From: an uncultured Gammaproteobacteria bacterium | GTDB lineage: Bacteria; Pseudomonadota; Gammaproteobacteria; Halothiobacillales; Halothiobacillaceae | Assembly (NCBI GenBank): GCA_938004235.1 | Contig: CALKWL010000222.1 | Span: 1-21,265, forward strand | DNA: 21,265 nucleotides | Direction: 5' to 3' | In this document: positions 14,993 through 21,265 of the stretch, in pieces | How the letters are laid out: the number at the start of each line of letters is the position of its first letter | Position numbering within the stretch: the first letter of the stretch is position 1 | Made by a program: the position numbers and the translations under genes | Notes under the pieces: model-generated | Seen by the model: the letters and a program-made list of their open reading frames with translations, nothing else | The model's database searches: none | Told to the model about the DNA's origin: nothing

Positions 14993-15014
14993 CAAGCGTT
15001 CACATGGACGCTTG
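14993..15014 (+). terminator. Hairpin after dapB
   Basis: CAAGCGT (14993-14999) pairs with ACGCTTG (15008-15014) around an eight-base loop, about 25 bp past the dapB stop. No T-tract follows. It could be a weak terminator, or a structure overlapping the -35 zone of the carA promoter candidate. Confidence 0.4.
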
Positions 15015-15033
15015 TGAGCGCGTCTGCTATGAT
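15005..15033 (+). promoter_or_regulatory. Candidate carA promoter (extended -10)
   Basis: TGCTATGAT (15025-15033) is an extended -10 (TGn plus TATGAT, five of six consensus bases). At 17-base spacing lies TGGACG (15005-15010), a poor -35, as is common with extended -10 promoters. Transcription would begin near 15040, giving a leader of about 68 bases before carA. Confidence 0.5.
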
Positions 15034-15053
15034 CCGTAAAATTTTTAATGACT

Positions 15054-15093
15054 AACGGGAAGATACGCAAACCCGCGAATCGTCCCGTTTTTT
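15054..15093 (+). promoter_or_regulatory. Possible attenuator in the carA leader
   Basis: AACGGGA (15054-15060) can pair with TCCCGTT (15083-15089), followed by a T-run to 15093: a terminator-like shape 14 bp before the carA start. CGGG (15056-15059) can instead pair with CCCG at 15072-15075, an alternative fold. Control of carAB by attenuation is known in some bacteria; use of it here is inference. Confidence 0.35.
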
Positions 15094-15107
15094 ATGTGTG
15101 CAGAGCC

Positions 15108-16265
15108 ATGTTTGAAAAGACCCCTGCCTTACTCGCGCTAGAAGACGGCACCGTATTCCACGGTTATTCCGTGGGCGCTGACGGTCAATCTGTCGGCGAG
15201 GTGGTGTTCAATACTGCCATGACGGGCTATCAGGAAATCCTCACCGACCCGTCCTACAGTCGCCAAATGGTGACTCTGACCTATCCGCACATTGGCAACA
15301 CCGGTGTGAATGCCGAAGATGAAGAGGATCCGCGCGTCCACGCGGCAGGTCTGATTGTGCGCGATGTGCCGCGCCTGCACAGCAACTGGCGCGCACAGGA
15401 AAGTCTGCCGGGTTATTTGCTGCGTCATGGAGTGCTGGGGATTGCGGGTATCGACACCCGTAAGCTCACGCGCATCCTGCGCGAAAAAGGAGCGCAGAAT
15501 GGCTGCATGATGGCGGGGGTCGGGATGGATGCAGCCAAGGCCGTTGAGGCGGCGCGGGCTTTCCCCGGTTTGAACGGCATGGATCTGGCGAAGGAAGTCA
15601 CCACAGGCGAAACCTATGTTTGGAACACGCCAAGCTGGGATGCGAAAAGGCTCAGCGCCGCCGCGCCCATCGAAGATTTCAGCTACCATGTCGTCGCCTA
15701 TGACTACGGCATCAAGCGCAATATCCTGCGCATGTTGGTTGATCGCGGATGCCGCGTCACCGTGGTTCCGGCGCAAACGCCTGCCGCCGAGGTGCTGGCC
15801 ATGCAGCCGGATGGTGTTTTTCTGTCGAATGGTCCGGGCGATCCGGCGGCATGTGATTATGCGATTGCGGCCACGCGCGAGCTGCTGGACGCTGAAATCC
15901 CTTTGTACGGCATTTGCCTTGGGCATCAGATTCTGGGGTTGGCCTGCGGGGCGCATACCCTGAAAATGAAATTCGGTCATCATGGCGCCAACCATCCGGT
16001 ACAGGATTTGAGCAGTGGCAAGGTGATGATTTCCAGCCAGAACCACGGTTTTGCGGTGGATGAGGCCACTCTGCCGCCGAACGTGGAGGCAACGCACAAA
16101 TCCCTGTTCGATGGCTCGTTGCAAGGCATTCGTCTCACCGATCGGCCGGCCTACAGCTTTCAGGGGCACCCCGAAGCTAGTCCTGGGCCGCATGATGTCG
16201 CTCCCGTATTTACCCCGTTCATTGAAGGAATGCGCGCCGCCAGGGCGCAGCGCAAGCATCGTTGA
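15108..16265 (+). CDS. carA: Carbamoyl-phosphate synthase small (glutaminase) subunit
   Basis: CarA hydrolyses glutamine and channels ammonia to CarB for carbamoyl phosphate, the precursor of arginine and pyrimidines. The 385-residue product closely follows E. coli CarA (382 aa): ALLALEDGTVFHGY, FNTAMTGYQEILTDPSYSRQ, the glutaminase nucleophile Cys270 in YGICLGHQILGLA, and His354/Glu356 in FQGHPEASPGPHD. The chosen start MFEKTPALLALEDG matches the family. An in-frame ATG at 15048 would add 20 residues through the terminator-like leader and is less likely. No strong Shine-Dalgarno precedes 15108. carB follows after 108 bp that contain an interspersed repeat. Confidence 0.96.
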   Translation: MFEKTPALLALEDGTVFHGYSVGADGQSVGEVVFNTAMTGYQEILTDPSYSRQMVTLTYPHIGNTGVNAEDEEDPRVHAAGLIVRDVPRLHSNWRAQESLPGYLLRHGVLGIAGIDTRKLTRILREKGAQNGCMMAGVGMDAAKAVEAARAFPGLNGMDLAKEVTTGETYVWNTPSWDAKRLSAAAPIEDFSYHVVAYDYGIKRNILRMLVDRGCRVTVVPAQTPAAEVLAMQPDGVFLSNGPGDPAACDYAIAATRELLDAEIPLYGICLGHQILGLACGAHTLKMKFGHHGANHPVQDLSSGKVMISSQNHGFAVDEATLPPNVEATHKSLFDGSLQGIRLTDRPAYSFQGHPEASPGPHDVAPVFTPFIEGMRAARAQRKHR

Positions 16266-16282
16266 TTTTTTGCCGCAAAGAT

Positions 16283-16350
16283 CACAGAGGACACGGAGAA
16301 GGCAGCGTTGATCGGGGGAGGTTTTCTCTGTGCGCTCCGTGTCCTCTGTG
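16283..16350. repeat. CACAGAGG-type interspersed inverted repeat between carA and carB
   Basis: CACAGAGGACACGGAG (16283-16298) and CTCCGTGTCCTCTGTG (16335-16350) are perfect 16-bp inverted repeats separated by 36 bases. I recall closely similar elements scattered through intergenic regions of many bacteria, where their translation yields spurious TEDTEKTEK / LRVLCDLCG peptides; the minus strand here encodes exactly such a peptide (TEDTERTEK, LRVLCDLCG). It sits inside the carAB transcription unit, so the mRNA between the two genes would form a strong stem. Confidence 0.8.
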
Positions 16351-16373
16351 GTTGAAGATATAAAGTAGTCGCC

Positions 16374-19300
16374 ATGCCAAAACGTACAGATATTCAAAGC
16401 ATCCTCATTATCGGCGCCGGGCCGATCATTATCGGTCAGGCTTGCGAGTTCGATTACTCCGGCGCCCAGGCCTGTAAGGCGCTGCGTGAAGAGGGCTACC
16501 GCGTCATTCTGGTGAACTCCAACCCGGCGACGATCATGACCGACCCGGGCATGGCGGATGCGACTTACATCGAGCCGATTGACTGGCAAACGGTCGCGAA
16601 AATCATTGAAAAAGAGCGTCCGGACGCTGTCCTGCCGACAATGGGCGGCCAGACCGCGCTCAACTGCGCGCTGGATCTTGAGCGCGAAGGTGTGCTGGCG
16701 AAATTTAGCGTGGAGCTGATCGGCGCGACCGCCGATGCCATCGATATGGCTGAAGATCGCGAGCGCTTCCGCGAGGCCATGACTGAGATCGGCCTGAGCA
16801 CGCCCAAGTCCTTTATCGTGCATAGCCTGGAAGAAGCTTTGCAGGTGCAGCCGCAGATCGGCTACCCGGTCATCATTCGCCCCTCCTTTACCATGGGCGG
16901 CACCGGGGGCGGCATCGCCTACAACCGCGAAGAGTACGAAGAGATCGTGCGTCGCGGCCTGGATTTGTCTCCGACCCGAGAGCTGTTGATTGAAGAATCC
17001 GTGCTCGGCTGGAAGGAATACGAGATGGAGGTGGTGCGCGACAAGGCCGACAACGCCATCATCGTCTGTTCCATTGAAAACTTCGATCCGATGGGCGTGC
17101 ATACCGGCGATTCCATCACCGTCGCCCCGGCGCAGACCCTGACCGACAAGGAGTACCAGATCATGCGCAACGCCTCGCTAGCGGTACTGCGCAAGATCGG
17201 CGTCGAGACTGGCGGCTCTAACGTGCAATTCGCGATCAACCCGGCCAACGGTCACATGATCGTGATCGAGATGAACCCGCGCGTGTCGCGTTCATCTGCT
17301 CTGGCATCCAAAGCGACGGGCTTCCCAATTGCCAAAATCGCCGCCAAGCTGGCGGTTGGCTTTACCCTGGACGAGCTGAAGAATGATATTACCGGCGGCG
17401 CCACCCCGGCCTCGTTCGAGCCGTCCATCGACTACGTGGTCACCAAGGTGCCGCGATTTACTTTTGAAAAATTTGCCGGCGCCAACGATCGATTGACCAC
17501 GCAGATGAAATCGGTCGGCGAAGTGATGGCCATGGGGCGCACTTTCCAGGAGTCCTTGCAAAAAGCCTTGCGCGGTCTGGAAACCGGCATGGATGGTCTG
17601 AACGAAGTTGTGGATGTCACCCTTTCCGCCGATGAAATTGAATCCAGGATCATTCACGAGTTGCGGATGCCGGGCGCAGACCGGATCTGGTACGTGGCCG
17701 ATGCCTTCCGTCATGGATTCACGCGTGATGAGATCCATGAACACTCGAAAATCGACCCGTGGTTTCTGATTCAGCTTGAAGAAATCGTACAGGCGGAACA
17801 GACGCTCAAGGGGCGCGATCTGGATACCGTCATGGCGGATGAAATGCGCGATTTGAAGCGCATGGGCTTTTCTGATCGTCGTCTGGCGCGTCTGCTGGAT
17901 GACACCGAAAAATGCGTGCGCGGCCGTCGTCATGAACTGGGCGTGCGTCCGGTGTACAAGCGCGTGGACACCTGCGCAGGCGAGTTCGCCACCCAGACCG
18001 CCTACATGTACTCGACTTACGAGGAGGAGTGCGAGGCGCGCCCGTCGGAGCGTGAAAAAATCATCGTGCTCGGCGGCGGGCCAAACCGCATCGGCCAGGG
18101 CATCGAATTCGACTATTGCTGCGTTCATGCTGCACAGGCCTGCCGTGAGGATGGTTATGAAACCATCATGGTCAACTGCAACCCGGAAACCGTGTCCACC
18201 GATTACGACTCCTCCGACCGTCTGTATTTCGAACCGTTGACGCTCGAAGACGTGTTGGAGATCATCCACCTCGAAAAGCCGAAGGGCGTGATCGTGCAGT
18301 ATGGCGGCCAGACCCCGCTCAAGCTCGCCCGAGACCTGGAAAAGGCCGGCGCCCCGATCATCGGCACTACGCCGGATTCGATCGACCTCGCCGAAGACCG
18401 TGAGCGTTTCCAGAAGCTGATTACCCAGCTTGGTCTGCGTCAGCCGCCCAACCGCACCGCGCGTTCTGCCGAAGAGGCGGTGCATTTGGCCGCGCAGATC
18501 GGCTATCCGCTGGTGGTGCGCCCGTCTTATGTGTTGGGTGGTCGCGCCATGGAAATCGTGCATGGTGAAGAAGATTTGCGTCGCTACATGCGCGAGGCGG
18601 TCAAGGTGTCCAATGACTCGCCCGTGTTGCTCGACCGCTTCCTCGACGACGCCATCGAACTTGACGTGGATGCGGTCTGTGACGGTCAGGATGTGCTGAT
18701 CGGCGGCATTATGGAGCATATCGAACAGGCGGGCGTGCACTCCGGCGATTCGGCCTGCTCGCTGCCGCCCTACAGCGTATCCGCCAGGATTCAGGAGCAG
18801 TTGCGCGAACAGATTGGGCAGATGGCGCGCGGTCTGAACGTGGTCGGCTTGATGAATACCCAGTTCGCGGTCAAGGGTGAGGACATCTACGTCCTTGAAG
18901 TCAACCCGCGCGCCTCGCGTACCGTGCCTTTTGTGTCCAAGGCGACCGGACGCGCCTTGGCCAAGGTGGCTGCGCGCTGCATGGTGGGCAAGAGCTTGCA
19001 ACAGCAGGATGCAACCCAGGAGATCGTGCCGGGGTTTTACTCGGTGAAAGAAGCCGTGTTCCCGTTCATCAAGTTCGCCGGGGTGGATCCGGTTCTCGGG
19101 CCAGAGATGAAATCCACTGGCGAGGTCATGGGCGTGGGTAAAACCTTCGGTGCCGCCTTTGCCAAGGCGCAGGCCGGAGCGGGTTCGCGCTTGCCCACGT
19201 CTGGGCGCGCCTTTATCAGCGTGCGCAAGGAAGATCACGCCGCTGCGGTGGACGTGGCACGCGATCTGGCCGCCCATGGTTTTAGTATCGTGGCGACGCG

Positions 19301-19616
19301 CGGCACAGCGGCGACCTTGCGAGCGGCGGGCATCACCTGCACCGTGGCGAATAAAGTCGTCGAGGGGCGCCCGCATATCGTGGACATGATTAAAAACGAG
19401 GATATTGATCTCATCATCAATACCACCTCGGGCAACCGTCAGTCGCTTGCGGATTCATCGGCGATTCGGCGTGAGGCCTTGCAGCGCAAGGTAACTTATT
19501 TCACGACCATTGCCGGCGCCCGCGCGACCTGTCAGGCGCTTAGGCATATGAATGAGCCCCTGGATGTGAACCGTCTGCAAGACTTGCACGACGACCTTAG
19601 CAGCGCACAAGTTTGA
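16374..19616 (+). CDS. carB: Carbamoyl-phosphate synthase large subunit
   Basis: CarB makes carbamoyl phosphate from bicarbonate, two ATP and ammonia delivered by CarA. The 1080-residue protein (E. coli 1073) has the duplicated ATP-grasp plan: a carboxyphosphate half (1 to about 400, IIGAGPIIIGQACEFDYSG, RPSFTMGGTGGGIAYN, EMNPRVSRSSALASKATGFPIA), an oligomerisation domain (about 400-550), a carbamoyl-phosphate half (LGGGPNRIGQGIEFDYCC, RPSYVLGGRAMEIV, EVNPRASRTVPFVSKATG), and a C-terminal MGS-like allosteric domain (about 937-1080, FISVRKEDHAAAVDVARDLA). No key motif is missing. The translation is uninterrupted. greA starts 10 bp later. Long open frames on the opposite strand across this gene are codon-bias shadows. 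Confidence 0.98.
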   Translation: MPKRTDIQSILIIGAGPIIIGQACEFDYSGAQACKALREEGYRVILVNSNPATIMTDPGMADATYIEPIDWQTVAKIIEKERPDAVLPTMGGQTALNCALDLEREGVLAKFSVELIGATADAIDMAEDRERFREAMTEIGLSTPKSFIVHSLEEALQVQPQIGYPVIIRPSFTMGGTGGGIAYNREEYEEIVRRGLDLSPTRELLIEESVLGWKEYEMEVVRDKADNAIIVCSIENFDPMGVHTGDSITVAPAQTLTDKEYQIMRNASLAVLRKIGVETGGSNVQFAINPANGHMIVIEMNPRVSRSSALASKATGFPIAKIAAKLAVGFTLDELKNDITGGATPASFEPSIDYVVTKVPRFTFEKFAGANDRLTTQMKSVGEVMAMGRTFQESLQKALRGLETGMDGLNEVVDVTLSADEIESRIIHELRMPGADRIWYVADAFRHGFTRDEIHEHSKIDPWFLIQLEEIVQAEQTLKGRDLDTVMADEMRDLKRMGFSDRRLARLLDDTEKCVRGRRHELGVRPVYKRVDTCAGEFATQTAYMYSTYEEECEARPSEREKIIVLGGGPNRIGQGIEFDYCCVHAAQACREDGYETIMVNCNPETVSTDYDSSDRLYFEPLTLEDVLEIIHLEKPKGVIVQYGGQTPLKLARDLEKAGAPIIGTTPDSIDLAEDRERFQKLITQLGLRQPPNRTARSAEEAVHLAAQIGYPLVVRPSYVLGGRAMEIVHGEEDLRRYMREAVKVSNDSPVLLDRFLDDAIELDVDAVCDGQDVLIGGIMEHIEQAGVHSGDSACSLPPYSVSARIQEQLREQIGQMARGLNVVGLMNTQFAVKGEDIYVLEVNPRASRTVPFVSKATGRALAKVAARCMVGKSLQQQDATQEIVPGFYSVKEAVFPFIKFAGVDPVLGPEMKSTGEVMGVGKTFGAAFAKAQAGAGSRLPTSGRAFISVRKEDHAAAVDVARDLAAHGFSIVATRGTAATLRAAGITCTVANKVVEGRPHIVDMIKNEDIDLIINTTSGNRQSLADSSAIRREALQRKVTYFTTIAGARATCQALRHMNEPLDVNRLQDLHDDLSSAQV

Positions 19617-19626
19617 GAGTCTGAAC

Positions 19627-20106
19627 ATGCTGGAACGTGTACCCATGACCGCCCAAGGCGCGGCGCGTCTCGAAGATGAATTGAAACACCTGCGCAGCGT
19701 TGAGCGTCCGCGCATCATCAAGGCCATTGCCGAGGCGCGTGAGCTGGGTGATCTGAAAGAAAATGCCGAGTATCACGCTGCACGTGAAGAGCAGGGCTTT
19801 GTTGAAGGTCGCATCAAGGAGATCGAGGGCAAACTCTCTCTGGCGCAGATCATTGACGTGACCAAGCTGCCCAACACCGGCAAGGTGATTTTTGGCAGCA
19901 CCGTGGTGATTCTGGAAGAGGAAAGCGGCAACGAGATTACCTACAAGCTGGTGGGTGATGATGAAGCCGACATCAAGCAAAACATGATTTCCGTACATTC
20001 GCCGATTGCGCGTGCGCTGATCGGCAAGCACATCGGTGACACCATCATCTTCAAGGCGCCTGCGGGCGAACGCACCTATGAAGTGCTTGAAGTGCATCAC
20101 ATCTGA
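19627..20106 (+). CDS. greA: Transcription elongation factor GreA
   Basis: GreA enters the RNA polymerase secondary channel and stimulates cleavage of backtracked transcripts. The 159-residue product (E. coli 158) has an N-terminal coiled coil with the acidic tip residues Asp42 and Glu45 in GDLKENAEYHAAREEQGF, the EGRIKEIEGKLS stretch, and the C-terminal FKBP-like domain (GDDEADIKQNMISVHSPIARALIGK). The start MLERVPMTAQGAARL corresponds to MQAIPMTLRGAEKL, with GAGAG eight bases upstream. It is 10 bp after carB and 19 bp before serS, so it is probably in one operon with carAB, a common gammaproteobacterial linkage for carB-greA. Confidence 0.97.
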   Translation: MLERVPMTAQGAARLEDELKHLRSVERPRIIKAIAEARELGDLKENAEYHAAREEQGFVEGRIKEIEGKLSLAQIIDVTKLPNTGKVIFGSTVVILEEESGNEITYKLVGDDEADIKQNMISVHSPIARALIGKHIGDTIIFKAPAGERTYEVLEVHHI

Positions 20107-20125
20107 TTGATGTAGAGACATTGCC

Positions 20126-21265
20126 ATGCTAGACCCCAGACTCTTGCGCACTGACCTTAACGCCGTTTCCGCCGAGCTTGCCCGCCGAGGTTTTCAGCTG
20201 GATGTCGCCGCATTCGAGCAACTTGAAAGCGAGCGCAAGGCCGCGCAAATCGAGGCCGAACGCCTCCAGGCCGAGCGCAACAGCCGCTCCAAGGCCATCG
20301 GCCAGGCCAAGGCCAAGGGCGAGGACGTGCAAGCCTTGCTTGCCGAGGTCGCAAGCCTGGGCGCGCGCATGGACGCCGCCAAGGCGCGCTTCAACGCCAT
20401 CGCCGAGCAGATGGACGCGCTCATGCTGACCCTGCCGAACATTCCGCACGCCAGCGTGCCGGATGGCGCGGACGAAACCGGCAACGTGGAACAAAAGCGC
20501 TGGGGCGAACCGACCCGCTTCGCCTTCGAGCCCAAGGATCATGTCGCCCTGGGCGAAGGCCTGAGCGGCAACATGGACTTCGCCGCCGGGGCCAAGCTCA
20601 CCGGCAGCCGCTTTGTGGTGCTGAAGGCCGAACTGGCTCGTCTGCACCGCGCCCTGAGCCAGTTCATGCTCGATCTGCACACCCGCGAGCACGGCTATCA
20701 GGAAGTTTATGTGCCCTACATGGTCAATGCCGACAGCCTGCGCGGCACCGGCCAGTTGCCCAAGTTCGAGGAAGACCTTTTCAAACTGGACGGCGAATCC
20801 CCGTACTACCTGATTCCCACCGCCGAAGTGCCGGTCACCAACCTGGTGCGTGACGAGATTCTCGACCTTGACGGCCTGCCGCTCAAAATGGTCGCCCACA
20901 CACCCTGTTTCCGCTCCGAAGCCGGTTCTGACGGGAGCGATACACGCGGCATGATCCGCCAGCACCAGTTCGAAAAAGTCGAACTGGTCCAGATCGTCCA
21001 CCCGGAAACATCCTTCGCCGCCCTCGAAGAACTGACCAGCCACGCGGAAACCGTGCTGGAGCGCCTTGGCTTGCCGTATCGCCGCATGCTTCTGTGTAGC
21101 GGCGACATGGGCTTCGGCTCCGCCAAGACCTATGACCTGGAAGTCTGGCTGCCCGCGCAGGACACCTACCGCGAAATTTCTTCCTGCTCCAACTTCGAGG
21201 CCTTCCAGGCCCGCCGCCTGCAAGCGCGCTACCGCAACGCGGAAGGCAAGCCAGAATTGGTGCAC
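20126..21265 (+). CDS. serS: Seryl-tRNA synthetase, N-terminal 380 residues (3' truncated)
   Basis: SerRS charges tRNA-Ser with serine. The frame is open from ATG 20126 to the window end. MLDPRLLRTDLNAV matches MLDPNLLRNEPDAV of E. coli. The N-terminal antiparallel coiled-coil arm that grips the tRNA (about 28-110, with LQAERNSRSKAIGQAKAKGED) is followed by the class II catalytic core: TGSRFVVLKAELARLHRAL, IPTAEVPVTNL, motif 2 FRSEAGSDGSDTRGMIRQHQF, and YDLEVWLPAQDTYREISSCSN. The sequence stops at ELVH, just before the GSGLAVGR-containing motif 3, so about 45-50 residues are missing. The truncation comes from the window edge. Nineteen bp separate it from greA; co-transcription is likely. Confidence 0.97.
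   Translation, partial: MLDPRLLRTDLNAVSAELARRGFQLDVAAFEQLESERKAAQIEAERLQAERNSRSKAIGQAKAKGEDVQALLAEVASLGARMDAAKARFNAIAEQMDALMLTLPNIPHASVPDGADETGNVEQKRWGEPTRFAFEPKDHVALGEGLSGNMDFAAGAKLTGSRFVVLKAELARLHRALSQFMLDLHTREHGYQEVYVPYMVNADSLRGTGQLPKFEEDLFKLDGESPYYLIPTAEVPVTNLVRDEILDLDGLPLKMVAHTPCFRSEAGSDGSDTRGMIRQHQFEKVELVQIVHPETSFAALEELTSHAETVLERLGLPYRRMLLCSGDMGFGSAKTYDLEVWLPAQDTYREISSCSNFEAFQARRLQARYRNAEGKPELVH

Noticed and set aside
15094..15141. Fifteen-codon open frame overlapping the carA start (ATG at 15094, stop TAG)
   Set aside because: Considered as a carA leader peptide, but it has no ribosome binding site and no run of regulatory codons; chance is likely.
15138..17102. Minus-strand open frame of 654 residues
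   Set aside because: It is antisense to carA and carB; it crosses the CACAGAGG repeat, giving the known spurious TEDTERTEK peptide.
17292..19376. Minus-strand open frame of 694 residues
   Set aside because: It is antisense to carB and explained by codon bias in GC-rich genes; no domain seen.
20129..21265. Minus-strand open frame of 378 residues
   Set aside because: It is antisense to serS, which has clear synthetase motifs on the + strand.

Overview
The window looks like the end of a contig from a gammaproteobacterium (inference from gene content and order, plus family resemblance of the encoded proteins; no search was run). The first 44 bases are not genomic: they match the 3' part of the Illumina P5/TruSeq universal adapter. 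The contig therefore begins inside thyA. The right edge cuts serS just before its motif 3.

Left block, + strand (46-1797): 3' part of thyA, a psiE-family membrane protein and folA. ThyA and FolA form the thymidylate/folate cycle. The space before folA holds a 79-bp MITE-like element with a 7-bp target duplication, then a hairpin repeat that recurs in front of dapB. A bidirectional terminator (1893-1921) separates folA from the convergent genes.

Middle block, - strand (11317 down to 1940): pilM-pilN-pilO-pilP-pilQ, the inner-membrane alignment complex and outer-membrane secretin of the type IV pilus. Where aroK-aroB often follow pilQ, this genome has a Big_1/Ig-repeat lipoprotein. After a terminator-like hairpin comes a secreted seven-repeat delta-60 protein with a C-terminal Gly-rich/TM/Arg sorting tail. 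These two surface proteins are the least characterised genes here and could be pilus-linked.

Divergent from pilM is mrcA (PBP1A, + strand 11463-13835), the classic mrcA/pilM arrangement. About 290 bp follow without a gene and contain six back-to-back hairpins.

Right block, + strand (14164-21265): dapB, carA, carB, greA and serS, all in one direction. They cover lysine/diaminopimelate synthesis, carbamoyl phosphate for arginine and pyrimidines, transcript cleavage and seryl-tRNA synthesis. A 16-bp inverted repeat of a widespread interspersed type sits between carA and carB, and a possible attenuator precedes carA.

The coding genes are mostly housekeeping. The novelty lies in the intergenic repeats and in the two proteins downstream of pilQ. 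I see no CRISPR array, tRNA, rRNA, prophage or complete insertion sequence.
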